DNA of 64,000 nt from Neoarius graeffei (Eukaryota; Chordata; Actinopteri; Siluriformes; Ariidae), in contig NC_083571.1 in NCBI RefSeq assembly GCF_027579695.1, positions 50,506,297 to 50,570,296 of the forward strand, in the 5' to 3' direction. The notes beneath the pieces were generated by a model that saw only the letters and a list, made by a program, of their open reading frames with translations, ran no database searches and was not told where the DNA came from. The translations under genes and the position numbers were made by a program. Each line of letters begins with the position of its first letter. Position 1 is the stretch's first letter. This document shows, piece after piece, positions 11,554 to 23,408 of the stretch.

Positions 11554-12435
11554 TCAAACTGATCTCTGATCAGTGTTCATGTCTGTGTGAGTTTGCTGTT
11601 TATGAACCCTGAGCTGCTCCTTACAGACCAGTACACACAGCAGGGGGTCTGAGATCACTCTGATCAAATAGACTGAGAGATGTGATTCTGGTTCATCAAA
11701 GTAAAATCCATCATAGGTATTTTTGAAGATAAGCACAAGGCCAGCTGTTGTGCAGAAAGTGATAAGTGTGAATGTGGAAACGATCAGCACTGCTGAGCTG
11801 GGCTTGATGTGGTCAGATGCAGGAGAGGCTTTGCAAGTGAGTATGCATGTGATGACTAAAATGCAACAAGGCAAAAAGCTAAAAATCACATTGAACCACA
11901 TATTTATGAACTGCAATCCGAAGACAATCAGCCACAGAATGATACAGGAAATGGTGGAGCAGAGAGGAGAGAAGACATGAGCAGAGCGAAGCTGGTGTTT
12001 GAGAGAAAGCACGCTCTTCAGAGCCACAAGCTGGTGGAGGAAAAGACCACAGATTCTACATGTAATAAATAAACGAATAAAAATCCTGATATCTGTCAAA
12101 TACGCTTCAATGTAAGAATTGAAAGATCTTGTAGCACTGGACTTTACAAGGCTGTCTATTAAATATGATGCTATAATTGCACTCAGGAGCAGCTCAGCCA
12201 AGTCATTGATGATGATGAGGAGGATGAAGGTTGAAATTTGGCCTCCTTGTTTGTGGAGAGTGTAAAGAACAAGAAAAGCCCAAATGAAAAGCGGCAGGCT
12301 TACACACACACCAGCGACGAGGGAGACGCTGATCATCAGGCCATCATAATAAACAAGAGGAGGAATGTATACACCGGGAGCCAGGGAATCATACTCCGAA
12401 AAATTGTCTACCATCGACATTGATGAGTTGTTCAT
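11554..12435 (-). CDS. Rhodopsin-like 7TM receptor, paralogue 2
   Basis: About 293 residues in a single coding exon. I chose the ATG opening MNNSSMSMVDNFSEYD because it gives a short extracellular N-terminus with two glycosylation sequons (NNSS, NFSE) and a normal receptor length. The upstream open frame crosses a likely 5' intron (donor GTAAGTGG near 12600, acceptor TTTTTCAAG near 12509). Seven membrane segments are clear: LMISVSLVAGVCV, FILLIIINDLAELLL, the segment ending HQLVALKSVLSLKH (no DRY), CIILWLIVFGLQF, CCILVITCILTCKAS, LIVSTFTLITFCTTAG and VYLIRVISDPLLCVLVC (no NPxxY). The tail KEQLRVHKQQ ends in an open frame, so this is the best candidate for a working member. Ligand unknown. Nearly identical to the broken copy at 59.7-60.6 kb. 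Confidence 0.8.
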   Translation of the reverse strand: MNNSSMSMVDNFSEYDSLAPGVYIPPLVYYDGLMISVSLVAGVCVSLPLFIWAFLVLYTLHKQGGQISTFILLIIINDLAELLLSAIIASYLIDSLVKSSATRSFNSYIEAYLTDIRIFIRLFITCRICGLFLHQLVALKSVLSLKHQLRSAHVFSPLCSTISCIILWLIVFGLQFINMWFNVIFSFLPCCILVITCILTCKASPASDHIKPSSAVLIVSTFTLITFCTTAGLVLIFKNTYDGFYFDEPESHLSVYLIRVISDPLLCVLVCKEQLRVHKQQTHTDMNTDQRSV

Positions 12436-12499
12436 GATCACGCCTTGATAATATTCCTCAAAATATATGTCGTCTATGATCACAAGCCGTGAAGTGGTA

Positions 12500-12666
12500 T
12501 CGTAGCAGAGCAGCCTTGAAAAACAAATCACAATGAGACAGAGTGTGTACTGTGTAGCTTGTGTAAAGTGCAAGGTTTCTACAAGTTTATAACGGCCACT
12601 TACTAAAGTCACAGACAGGCCACTGAGATGAAAATCTGCAAAAGCCGCTAGAAGGATGCACCACAA
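12500..12666 (-). other. Probable 5' untranslated exon and first intron of receptor 2
   Basis: The minus strand shows a GTAAGTGG donor near 12600 and a T-rich tract ending TTTTTCAAG at about 12509, giving a short intron upstream of the coding exon. The same sites occur in copy B near 60.6-60.7 kb. Confidence 0.45.
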
Positions 12667-14797
12667 GGAAACCTAGATGAAAATGACATTGTGAAAAGTG
12701 CTGCTCTTCGAATTTTTCTTTTTCTTTCTAATGGCTTTTCTGGCTGAGTTAAAATGAACAAGCAAATGCAAAATGATGATTAAGAAAGCTGTTATCTGCT
12801 ACAGTAAGTATTCTGGCTTCTACACATGAAAAACTGTTACAGTCATCACTGGTTATTTGACATGACACAATGAAACATATGTAAGAAACATTCAGTTCAT
12901 AACATTTTGGTAAAATGATATCAAACTTCATTCACACTAACCAGTGAATTAAGTAATATCACATGAAAAAGAGTGCTGTTGTACTGAATATGGCACAGCG
13001 TGACTGTGATTTCGCTGCAGGTAATCAGCCATGTGAATACTCAGTACAACAGCATTATTGTGAGTGTGATGTTGCTTTTATATAACAGTTCACTAAACAA
13101 GAACTTATTATTCAGTAACTTACATTTCAGACACAATATGGCTAAATATTTTGTTTATTTTTGCTACGTCAGCTAAAATATTTCCCAATGAAGCCACAGC
13201 TGGATAGAGAGTTGCAGATTGCCATGAGATGCAAAGAGTGAACAGCCCGTAGTGAGTGTATTAACAGTTTCAATGTAAAGATCTTTTGCTATAATTGGAA
13301 ATGTATGTGGGGAACAGACAAGCTGAGTGACACAAACAGTGAAATGTAACAGTGCTGTTATACTAAATACCAGCATCTATGGAATGGCACTTGTCCAATC
13401 AAATTAGCGGACTGAAATAAACTCGATGTTGTTCTTTGTTTCACAGTCAGCAAGATTTGCTATATAATTTCAGAAAATATGAATAAATCCTTTACCTAAA
13501 ATATTTAGATTACCAGAATATTAGATTTGAGTAAATTTGTACATTAAAATGTAAGGTAAATGAAGCGAATTTGAATCAGAGAAATAATTATGAAATATAT
13601 AATAATAATTATGAAAAGCATAAAACAGTGATTAATTATGACAAAAATATTTTTAAAAAATATTAGCAATGATTATTGTAAAATTAATTTTAGACAAATA
13701 TTTATATTCAGAAAAATACACCACATTATTTTGAATCATAAATGGCTTGAAGTTTTCCCTTACCTGAATTCAGTGGTGAGTGGTAGAAATTAACACACTC
13801 TTCCTTTCTCGCTTACAATTTAGTAGTGAACATAAGTACATAAACACCACAAGTACTGTCAGCAACATGTGTAGGTGAATGCCTATTTATTTTATTTTTT
13901 GAAAGCGCACCAATACATGCACGCTTAGACACTTGTGTATGTGAAAAATGATTGGAGGTAATAAAGAGAGGGGTATATGTGTCTGGGTGTATTGAATTTT
14001 GCAGCGCGTATCTACATGGCTTGTAAGCAGCTGAAATGCTGCCACACAAAGACCTCCCTTCCAGATGCACACACCTTTATCTCTGAGGTCATACAGGAAT
14101 ATCTTGCTCCCATACAGTCATCAAACAGAGTGGTATAAAACATGCAACTATATTAAGAAGAAAAAAGCATAATTTATTTTAAATTTCCCCTGGTTCTTCA
14201 TCAGAGGTCAGTGTCGAACCACAGCATCACTCCTGACTGGATATTTTTGTTCGTGGATTGTTTCTCAGCTCAGCCATAACACTGAAGTTAAAAATCTCAG
14301 ATTCACTTGTACCAGTGCCACATCCATTAACATTCAAATAACTTGTCAGTGTCACTGCTGTGTTAAGAAATATCCACCATGAAAATAATATCTAGTCAGC
14401 TGTGGTGGTTCCTTTCCACTGTTGGACAGGAAGAAGGTGGGTGACAAATACTGCAGAGCAATAGATCCATTACAGTCAGTAACTGTACACTTACAAAGCA
14501 CACCAGGTATAACTGTAAACTGGCGAATGAGTATAAATACAAGGTGTTATATAAAAACTAAGATAAATATATATTTTACTTGCAATAAAATAGTATTATA
14601 CAGTGGCCTATTAAATGTATAGTTGCCCAAATTTAGGCTACACTCTCTACTGTCAAGTACAATTTGTTGCTCTGAGCATTTCCTCTCATCTGACAGCATT
14701 AGACATCTTAAACCAGTGTCGGTGTGGAAGTACTCGACTCTGCCCTTTGCATGGTGGCGCAAAGAGATGAAGTTTATGTTTGAATGGTGAATGTATA
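12667..14797. other. Receptor upstream flank
   Basis: Mostly duplicated (copy A). It holds an inverted repeat pair, TGCTGTTGTACTGAATAT and its inverse within 90 bp, which could form a hairpin. The minus-strand open stretch at 13813-14072 is kept in copy B but has no recognisable protein features. Confidence 0.4.
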
Positions 14798-14991
14798 CAG
14801 TGGCGATCCTAGAGTGATTTACTCCCCGGGCGAAACCCCCTGCATTTTCGGGGGGGTTTATTGAGGGACCTTTTTTTTGGGGGGGGGGGGGGGGGGGGGG
14901 GACCGTTTTTTTTTTTTTTTTTTTGCGCCCGCGCTCTTGCCGCCCCACCCGCGATGCCGCCCCGGGCGGCTGCCCGGTCGGACCGCCCCTG
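14798..14991. mobile_element. Short hAT-type MITE with poly-G/poly-T core
   Basis: The 5' end CAGTGGCGATCCTAG and 3' end inverse CAGGGGCGGTCC match, with a perfect 8-bp duplication AATGTATA on both sides. The core is a G run and a T run. 194 bp, no coding capacity. Confidence 0.85.
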
Positions 14992-15140
14992 AATGTATAT
15001 ATCACAAGTAAACGGGGTTGTTTTCTTTGCTTAATACAGGCCAATAATTTGACCCTTCTGAAACACAGTAACATCTTTCCCATGAGCAAGGGATACATTT
15101 TCCCACGTTTGTTCATGAAATGCTCACTGCATCAGTTCAG

Positions 15141-15146
<6 letters not shown>

Positions 15147-15178
<32 letters not shown>

Positions 15179-15198
15179 TGTGTATATATAGGCAAAAA

Positions 15199-15247
<49 letters not shown>
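15147..15247. repeat. (AT)n microsatellite block
   Basis: Two long AT runs separated by about 30 bp, followed by GT-rich sequence. They also generate artificial Tyr-Ile open frames. Confidence 0.95.
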
Positions 15248-15250
<3 letters not shown>

Positions 15251-15384
15251 TGTATGTGTGTGTGTGCGTGTACAGTATATGTATGTATATAAACAATTCC
15301 TGATACATTATTTTTCCGAGTGGAATTTTTCTTCCATTATTCGGAGGCTCCAGCTGGAAGATGGGATAGCATGCTATAGCATAT

Positions 15385-15510
15385 CTGCGATGATCTGGCG
15401 ATTAGTCCAGGGTGTATCCTGCCTCTCACCCATAGTCACTTGGGATAGGGTCCAGTTTGCCTGTGACCCTGCACAGGATAAGCAGTTATGGCTAATGGAT
15501 GAATAGATGG
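15385..15510 (+). repeat. Old SINE-related 3' fragment
   Basis: Resembles the 3' half of the window's SINE (ATCTGGCGATTAGTCCAGGG, GGGATAGGGTCCAGTTTGCC) but is clearly diverged and ends in an ATGGATG tail. An older relative or subfamily. Confidence 0.6.
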
Positions 15511-15639
15511 ATGCTATAGCATAGTGTGGGACATTTGCATACTGTGGATGTCGTGGATCATCCGGGTACCATTCAACTACTATTAAATGCCTACTGGGTA
15601 TTAAGACACCCTCCATTCTGCTTTTTACGTGCTAATAGT

Positions 15640-16110
15640 ATGTAGATATGCTTATTCGGGCACAGCCTCTTTGTTTGTTCAGCTCGGTGTCCTTTGGGGC
15701 CATTATGGAGTCTCACCAAGGTATCCGTTTTGGTGTTCTTGGACCCCAGCTTGAGTTAATGAAGACATTCAGATTCATGATTCTTGGATTCAGTGTCTTT
15801 AATAATTTAATGCATTCAAGGTTTCTGTGATCAGTGATGATCAAAACAAAAACTTTTTTTTCAGGTTGTGGCCATGAAATTACTGCTTCTACCTTTGTTT
15901 GGTCCAGCTCCACTCACTGAAGCGTGGAAAATTCACATTTCTTCTCTCTGATGCATGATTTGTGTATTCTTGCTTAGTGGATAAGATGATCATAAAATCA
16001 TATGTCATGCCAAGGTCGTTCAGGAATTCACAAAAGCCTGAATGATGGAAGGGGCATTGGACATTGCAACATTCATAGTGACATGAGACATTGCTCAACA
16101 TTCATAGTGC
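15640..16110 (-). mobile_element. Ty3/gypsy relic (RT/RNaseH region)
   Basis: The minus strand shows remnants of a gypsy pol gene: ITDHRNLECIK is an RNaseH motif, VEAVISWPQPE is the linker before it, and FLNDLGMTYDFMIIL lies in the reverse transcriptase. It is a heavily broken fossil without LTRs, and much older-looking than the element at 18.8-23.7 kb. Confidence 0.7.
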
Positions 16111-16425
16111 CTGAAAGTAGTAATGAAGGCTCTCACTCATTCCTTTCTGTGATGTGTTATATGAACCTCCTATGTGTAACTTTGCAAAGATAGCACTTCT
16201 TATCTGTTTGAGAGCTGATGGAACCACTGGCCATTGATACCTGTACTTCACTGTTACTGCAGTCTCTGTCCTTTTTTCCCCACAAAGAAGAACCCTGCAG
16301 CTGCAGGACAGGTGGAGGGATGAGTGCAGGCCATCATTCATACTAATCTCACTTCATACTAAGGTGAGAGTGACCTCTGCTGACTAGAAGGCGTGATATC
16401 ACAGGCTGATGAGACACTCATATTT

Positions 16426-16798
16426 CTCATCTCATCTCATTATCTCTAGCCGCTTTATCCTTCTACAGGGTCGCAGGCAAGCTGGAGCCTATCCCAGCTG
16501 ACTACGGGCGAAAGGCGGGGTACACCCTGGACAAGTCGCCAGGTCATCACAGGGCTGACACATAGACACAGACAACCATTCACACTCACATTCACACCTA
16601 CGGTCAATTTAGAGTCACCAGTTAACCTAACCTGCATGTCTTTGGACTGTGGGGGAAACCGGAGCACCCGGAGGAAACCCACGCGGACACAGGGAGAACA
16701 TGCAAACTCCACACAGAAAGGCCCTCGCCGGCCACGGGGCTCGAACCCGGACCTTCTTGCTGTGAGGCGACAGCTAACCACTACACCACCGTGCCGCC
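16426..16798 (-). mobile_element. tRNA-promoter SINE, copy 4
   Basis: Minus-orientation full-length copy. ACACTCATATTT flanks both sides as target duplication. Confidence 0.9.
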
Positions 16799-17660
16799 CA
16801 CACTCATATTTGTTTTGGTTATTTATCCTGTCCATTTAATTGTGTTCTCATTTCCTTTTAATGTCACAGCCTGATGATAAATCATCTTGTAAGACTGAGT
16901 TATAACAGTGATTCATTTCTTGTTCACAAGAATAAGTACAGCTATTTAATGATTTCTGAGTTACATTGCTGGTTTCGCACCCACAATGATAGAAGATGGA
17001 AGCTGTATTGCTTTTTTACAGTACACCTTGCCCAGATGCAGTTAAAAATGTTCATGAAGAAAGTAGTGGATTATCCTATGACATATTACACATCATATAA
17101 TGATTTCAACTGGGATATGTGAGCAACATTAAAAATTTTATATTTATTAAAAAAAAACAAAACAAAAAAAATGGCAACAGTTCAGCTCTAAAGCAATGCT
17201 TTTGAATCACATATGCTTTTGTCCAGAACTGTTACACTTGTTCTGAAGTAGTCCCATAATCAGTATTTATATAGTATCTTTATGACACGCCCCTTTTATT
17301 TTTAATTTTTATTTATTTATTTACATTCAACTCGCTACATATTAACACAGATTGCTTATCAGCAGGTTGGACTAACCTACCAGTAGAAACCTATTAACAA
17401 TTCGAGGAAGATGTGGCTACTTGAGTTTGTCAAAACAAGATCTTAGATCTCAAAGCTACAAATGATTGTGATTCTGACAAGTAAGGTTAGGAGGAAAACA
17501 CATACGTTATGTCCATACTTATATGCTTTAATTAAAATGGCATTTTAAAATGAAAAGGATCTCCGTCCAGATGAGTATTTTAGCTTTGTATTAGAAATAA
17601 TCTTCATCCAGAATAACATACCTGAAAACGCATTTCACATGACTATTCTAATACACTGGC
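16799..17660. other. No gene recognised
   Basis: AT-rich sequence with an A-run near 17150. No exon, RNA gene or repeat terminus that I can support. Confidence 0.4.
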
Positions 17661-18785
17661 CATGCATGTCTTCTTCTTTAGTGTTCTGCCTGATGGCAGG
17701 TCCATGGCATCTATTCTCTCCATCCTTTTCTATCTTCTGCCTTCATTTTCATTTCACTGTAGATGTTTTCCTTTATCACATCCAGCATTCCAAGTCTTTT
17801 CTCTCCTCTGGGATTTTTGCCTGTCGTTCTACCTTCAATCACTTTTTTTAATAGTCCGTTTCCTTTTAGGATATGTCCCACCCAGTTTTTCTTTCTACTT
17901 ATTCTCACATAGTTCTATTTTCATCTACCATATGTAGCACCTCCTCATTGGTCTTCCAGCTGATTTCCCCCATTCATCTCCAAACCCACATTTCAAAAGC
18001 CTTCGGCTGCTTTATATCTGCTTTCCTCAAGGGCCAAGTCTCTGCACCATACAGTAATACACTCCACACTAGTGTTTTTACTGTACCATTCTTTTCTTTA
18101 ACTTTATACTCAGACCTTTAGTGAGTTGTTCCTTTCTCTTTGTAAATGCATTATTTGCCATGGCGATTCTTGCTCTGATTTCTTCTTCACATTTTCCATC
18201 ATCTGTCATTAGTGCTCCTACGTATTTGAACTTACTTGTTCCACTTTCTCTCTCTCTATGTAGATGCTCAGTGTGCCACCACTGTGTCTCGACACATTCA
18301 TTCCGTTTGTTTTCTTGATGTTAATCTTCATGCCCCATCTGTTGGCCACATCATTAAGTGCATTCATGATTCTTTGTAACCCCTCTTCTGATGTTGCTAA
18401 CATTGCCTGCTCATCAGCAAATCTCACATCTGTTAGTACTCTGCCACCTACCTTAATTCCATCGAACTTATTTTCAACTTTTCAAGTAACTCATTCATAT
18501 TTTTTTAAGCATCAATTGAAAATAACAATGGTGACAACAAGCAGCCCTGTCTCACACCTCTGCTTACACTGCATGGTTGTGATATTCTCCTCCCACTTTT
18601 ACTCTTGCACTCTGGTCAAGGGATAGTTTCATGATCATCTGTCTATCCTTTCAGTCAATCCCAATTTCTTTTTAATACTTCCATCATTTGGACCCAGTTC
18701 ACTCTGTCGAAAGCTTTTTCAAAATCAACAAAGCATAGATGTCATTGTCATGTTCTGATGATCTTTCACATACCCTTCTCATAAT
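17661..18785 (-). mobile_element. LINE reverse transcriptase, downstream part
   Basis: Minus-strand non-LTR reverse transcriptase fragment. From high to low coordinate it reads EKAFDRVNW, RGVRQGCLLSPLLFS (finger/palm motifs), FADEQAMLATSEEGLQ (the catalytic box, normally ADD, here ADE), WGMKINIKKT and a C-terminal WVGHILKGNGLLKKVIEG motif. Several stops and frameshifts break it. The upstream part of the same copy lies at 23714-24020, beyond an inserted LTR element. Clade not assigned. Confidence 0.75.
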
Positions 18786-18790
18786 ACCTA

Positions 18791-19101
18791 TGTGGCAGCG
18801 GGGGCATGGTCAAGCATCGGTATGTGACCGGAAGGCAGAGTCAGGGAAGGTAAGTGGCAGAATCACTGCACCTGATGATGGTTAATCTATGTTTGTGTGT
18901 CTTCCCCAGTGACCGCGCCCTATATAAAGAGAGAGAGAGTGCAGAGGAAGGAAGCTCTCTCCCTGACCTGACGAATCGTGTGCATGTATGCGGCTGAGAG
19001 AGTGAATATAGTTACTGAAAAGTACTAAATAAAGAGTTTTCTTGTGGAACTTAATTCTGGCCTGCCGTCTTTTCTGTGCTCCCCCACTACGAACTGCTAC
19101 A
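18791..19101 (+). repeat. 5' LTR of the Ty3/gypsy element
   Basis: Starts TGTGGCAGCGGGGG and ends GAACTGCTACA. Contains a TATA-like CCCTATATAAAG at about 18908-18919 and an AATAAA signal near 19026. A primer-binding-like GATGCCGAAACCCC follows directly. Confidence 0.9.
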
Positions 19102-19261
19102 GTGATGCCGAAACCCCGGATTCGAGCACAGGAAAAAGAACAGCCCCATAGAGTCATCCCCCTTCGCGGACCAGGTCCACGCCCTCGCCACGGCCCAGCA
19201 GAGCCAGCACCCGGCGCTAGTCACCCTCCGAAAGGAGCAGGAGCACCGGTTCGACGCCCTG

Positions 19262-20160
19262 GTGCTGGCGCAGCAGGAAGACCGACAGGCATTCCGGCAC
19301 CTCCTCGCGTCGGCGGGGTCCACCACCTCCACCGTCGCGGGCCCTTCTCCCCTCACCAAGATGGGCCCGCATGACAACCCCAAGGCCTTCCTCACACTCT
19401 TCGAGCAGGCAGCAGAGGCTTCAGGCTGGCCGGTGGAACAGCGCGCGGCGCGCCTCCTCCCCCTGCTAACGGGCGAGGCGCAGCTAGCCGCACTACAGCT
19501 CCCCGCCGGCTGGTCTATGCGGACCTCCGCCAGGCCGTCCGCCAGTGGGTGGGGTGCACCCCGAACAACAGCGACAGCGCTTCCGCGCTCTGCGTCTGGA
19601 GGAAGTCGGCTGACCGTTCGCGTTTGGCCAGCAGCTCCGGGACGCCTGCTGGCGGTGGGTGAGGGCTGACAACCACAACGCCAAGGGGATTATCGATCAG
19701 GTGGTAATGGAGCAGTTCATCGCCCGCCTACCAGAGGGAACTGCGGAGTGGGTCCAGTGCCACCACCCGGCGTCGCTGGATCAGGCTGTTGAGTTGGTGG
19801 AGGACCATTTGGCAGCTGTTCCGACGGCAGGACATCCTCTTCTTCCCTCTTCTCTCTCTCTCCTTCTCTCCTCCTGTGTCTCGTCCTCGCCCCGTTCCCC
19901 CAACGAGGAGGCGGGGGCCGGCCCCGCCCCAGCCGGTCCGTTGCACCCAAGGTGCCGGCCTGTTGCACCCGCGGTGCCCTCCCGTTTTTCCCTTCAATGT
20001 CCGTCTCTTCCCCCCCCCAGGTGAGTGAGCCCCAGAGCGCCGGTGCAGAGAGGAAGCCCGGGCCGGTTTGCTGGCGCTGCGCGGAGCCGGGCCACCTCCA
20101 ACAGCAGTGCTCGGCGATGGAAGTGGGCGCGGTGGTTCGGATCCCCGATGTGCCAGGAGC
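19262..20160 (+). pseudogene. gag region of Ty3/gypsy fossil
   Basis: The GC-rich region encodes gag-like sequence (FLTLFEQAAEASGWP, LLPLLTGEAQLAA) and ends in a CCHC zinc knuckle CWRCAEPGHLQQQC near 20068-20110. The fossil is broken. Confidence 0.75.
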
Positions 20161-20516
20161 CACCCTCGATCAGGCCGGAGCGTATCACATACCGGTGAGT
20201 ATCCAAGGGGATACATATCAGGCTTTGGTGGACTCTGGCTGTAATCAGACCTCAATTCACCAAAGCCTGGTGCAAGACGAGGCACTGGGGGGAGCACAGG
20301 GGGTGAAGGTGTTGTGTGTGCACAGGGATGTTCACAGCTACCCTTTAGTGTCGGTCCACATTCTTTTTCGAGGGGAAAAATTTAGAGTAAAGGCGGCGGT
20401 TAATCCTCGCCTCACCCACTTGATAATTTTGGGGACTAATTGGCCAGGATTCGGGGAGTTAATGAGCCATCTAGTGAAGAGTGGGTCCTGCCGTAGTTTA
20501 GCAGGGGGAGGTCCCA
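20161..20516 (+). pseudogene. Protease region of Ty3/gypsy fossil
   Basis: A retropepsin-like active-site stretch, ALVDSGCNQTSIH, lies near 20222-20262, followed by the usual hydrophobic strands and LIILGTNWPG. Part of a broken element. Confidence 0.7.
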
Positions 20517-21880
20517 GTGTCGCTTTGGCGGGAGCAGCTGTTACAGAGCCGTCTACGTCATCTCCGCGTCAGAGTGAGGCAGCAGGCTCCTCCTCCCTCT
20601 CTTGGGGAATTCCTTGTGGATTTTCCGTTAGAGCAATCGCGAGACGAGTCTCTGCGGCATGCGCTTGACCAAGTGAGAGTAATCAATGGTCAAACGCTCC
20701 AGCCAAACGCCACCCGGTCCTTCCCCTATTTTTCTATTATGAAGGATAGGTTATACCGAGTGACGCAGGACACTCAGACTAAAGAGCAAGTCACGCAGCT
20801 TTTGATTCCAAAGAGCCGCCGGGAATTGGTATTCCAGGCGGCGCACTTTAATCCCATGGCTGGACACTTAGGGCAGGATAAGACACTAGCCCGACTAATG
20901 GCCCGGTTCTATTGGCCAGGGATTCACGGCAATGTCCGTAGGTGGTGTATGGCTTGCCGCGAATGCCAGTTAGTAAATCCAGCGGCCATTCCAAAAGTGC
21001 ATTTGCGCCCTCTCCCATTAATCAAGACCCCGTTCGAAAGAATTGGGATGGATCTCGTCGGGCCATTAGATCGGTCAACACGAGGGTACCGCTTTATTTT
21101 AGTTCTGGTTGACTATGCAACGCGATACCCAGAAGCAGTGCCTCTTCGCAATATCTCAGCATGCAGTATTGTGGAAGCGCTCTTCCAAGTCATCTCCCGA
21201 GTTGGAATCCCAAAAGAGATTCTGACTGACCAAGACACCTCGTTTATGTCACGTACACTGAAGGAACTGTATGGGTTATTAGGTATTAAGCCGATCCGCA
21301 CCAGCGTTTATCACCCACAAACGGACGGTTTAGTTGAATGGTTCAATCGCACCCTCAAGAATATAATTAAAAAATTCATAAGTGAGGATGCACGTAATTG
21401 GGATAAATGGCTCGAACCCTTGTTATTTGCAGTGCGAGAGGTCCCCCAAGCTTCCACAGGGTTCTCCCCGTTCTAATTGTTATATGGGCATAAGCCACGC
21501 AGCATTCTGGATGTGCTGTGAGAAAATTGGGAGGAGGGACCTTCACCTAGTAAAAATCAAATTCAATACGTTATGGACCTGCGCGCAAAACTCCACCCAC
21601 TCACACACCTAACCCAGGAGAATTTATGGCAGGCCCAAGAACGGCAAACCCACCTGTACGATAGGGGTACGTGCCTTAGGGAGTTTGCACCGGGAGATAA
21701 AGTTCTCGTACTGTTGCCCACATCGAGCTCCAAATTAATCGCCAAGTGGCAAGGACCCTTTGAGGTCACATGGCGAGTCGGGAATGTCGACTACGAGGTG
21801 AGGCGAATGGACAGGGGTGGGGCACTACAGATTTACCACCTCAATCTGCTCAAACTCTGGAACGAGGAGGTCCCCATGGT
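20517..21880 (+). pseudogene. Integrase region of Ty3/gypsy fossil
   Basis: The zinc-binding part HFNPMAGHLGQDKT with CMACRECQ is followed by a DDE core (GMDLVGPL, LTDQDTSFMS, TDGLVEWFNRTLKN). The C-terminal module LREFAPGDKVLVLLP with WQGPFEV follows. It lies upstream of the RT, which is unusual for Ty3/gypsy. Confidence 0.85.
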
Positions 21881-22029
21881 GTTGGTGTCAGTGGTTCCAG
21901 AGAAGGCGGAGCTGGGGCCAGAGGTTCAAAAGGGAACATTGGCATCGCGTACCTCTCCGGTCCCCTGTGGGGACCACCTCTCCCTGACCCAACTTGCGGA
22001 GGTCGCCCAGTTGCAGACCGAGTTTTCGG

Positions 22030-22850
22030 ACGTGTTCTCGCCCCTGCCCGGCCGCACCGACCTCACAGAGCACCACATTGAGACGCCCCCGGGGGTGGTA
22101 GTGCGCAGCCGCCCTTACCGGTTACCCAAACACAAGAAAAAAGTGGTTCAGGAAGAACTCGAGGCCATGCTCGAAATGGGCATCGTCGAGGAGTCCCACA
22201 GTGACTGGAGCAGCCCGGTGGTCTTGGTACCCAAGACCGACGGGTCGGTCCGGTTCTGTGTGGACTATCCGGTTCTGTGTGGAAAAGTCAACGCGGTGTC
22301 TAAATTCAACACGTACCCAATGCCTCGTATTGATGAGTTGCTCGATCAACTAGGCATGGCTCGCTTTTACTCAACACTGGATTTGACAAAGGGTTATTGG
22401 CAGATCCCCTTGACTCCATTATCCCGAGAAAAAACGGCCTTTTCCACACCGTTCGGCTTACACCAGTTTGTCACACTTCCTTTTGGGCTGTTTGGGGCAC
22501 CCGCTACATTCCAGCAACTGATGGATAGGGTCCTCTGCCCCCACGCCACCTATGCCGCTGCGTACCTAGACAACATCATTTATAGTAATGACTGGCAGCG
22601 GCACCTACAACACCTGAGGGCCGTCCTTAGGTCGCTGAGGCAGGCGGGTCTCACAGCCAACCTGAAGAAGTGTGCGATTGGGTGGGTGGAAGTACGGTAT
22701 CTGGGCTTCCACTTGGGCAACGGGCAGGTGCGTCCCCAAATTAACAAGACAGCAGCAACTGGGGCCTGCCCGAGGCCCAAGACCAAAAAGGGGGCGAGAC
22801 CGTTCCTGCGGCTGGCTATCATAGGTTTATACCTAATTATTTGGACGTCA
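22030..22850 (+). pseudogene. Reverse transcriptase region of Ty3/gypsy fossil
   Basis: RT motifs are evident: SDWSSPVVLVPKTDGSVRFC, YSTLDLTKGYWQIPL, HQFVTLPFGL and the AAYLD box, then LKKCAIG. Part of a broken element. Confidence 0.85.
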
Positions 22851-23403
22851 CCAGCCCGCTGACTGATCTGACTAAAAAGGGGGCACCAGATCCGGTCCAG
22901 TGGACGGAGCAATGCCAGCGGGCTTTCTCTGAGGTGAAGGCTGCACTGTGCGGGGGGCCACTGTTACACTCCCCTGACTTTTCTCTCCCCTTTACATTGC
23001 AGACGGACGCATCGGACAGAGGGCTGGGGGCCGTTCTGTCCCAGGAGGTGGAGGACCGCCCCGTCCTGTACATAAGCAGGAAGCTGTCGGTGCGTGAGGG
23101 GCGCTACAGCACCATCGAAAAGGAGTGCCTGGCGATCAAGTGTGTGGTCCTCGCCCTCCGCTACTACCTCCTGGGGCGCTCTTTCACCCTCTGTTCGGAC
23201 CACGCGCCCCTCCAGTGGCTCCACCGCATGAAGGATGCCAATGCGCGGATCACCCGTTGGTATCTGGCACTCCAGCCCTTTAATTTCAAGGTGGTCTACA
23301 GGCCGGGGGCACAGATGGTCGTGGAGGACTTCCTCGCCCGTCAAAGGGGGGGGGGGGTGTCAGCTGCAGGCCGGACGGCTGCCTGGCCTGAGTCGGGTGG
23401 TGG
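22851..23403 (+). pseudogene. RNaseH region of Ty3/gypsy fossil
   Basis: LQTDASDRGLGAVLSQ, YSTIEKECLAIK and CSDHAPLQWLHRM are RNaseH motifs of gypsy elements. A G-rich tract follows before the 3' LTR. Confidence 0.85.
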
Positions 23404-23408
23404 GGGTA

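Larger units (their letters stand above)
10917..14462. repeat. Segmental duplication, copy A
   Basis: This block, from AATCGATGTGAATAGCAAGC to GCAGAGCAATA, reappears in the same orientation from 59057 to the window end. By eye the copies are highly similar, including receptor exons, an inverted repeat around TGCTGTTGTACTGAATAT (12970-13070) and the flank at 13813-14072. Copy A lacks the 1.4 kb hAT found in copy B and has an (AC)n tract near 11355. The real right end may lie beyond 14462, because copy B runs off the window. Confidence 0.85.

Noticed and set aside
13813-14072. Minus-strand open frame conserved in duplication copy B
   Set aside because: Kept only because the whole segment is duplicated; two overlapping frames are equally open and no domain is seen.
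14923-15303. Open frame with long Tyr-Ile runs
   Set aside because: Produced by AT microsatellites, not a gene.
19717-20297. Long antisense open frames in the GC-rich region
   Set aside because: They overlap the gag/protease part of the Ty3/gypsy element on the opposite strand and show no protein features.
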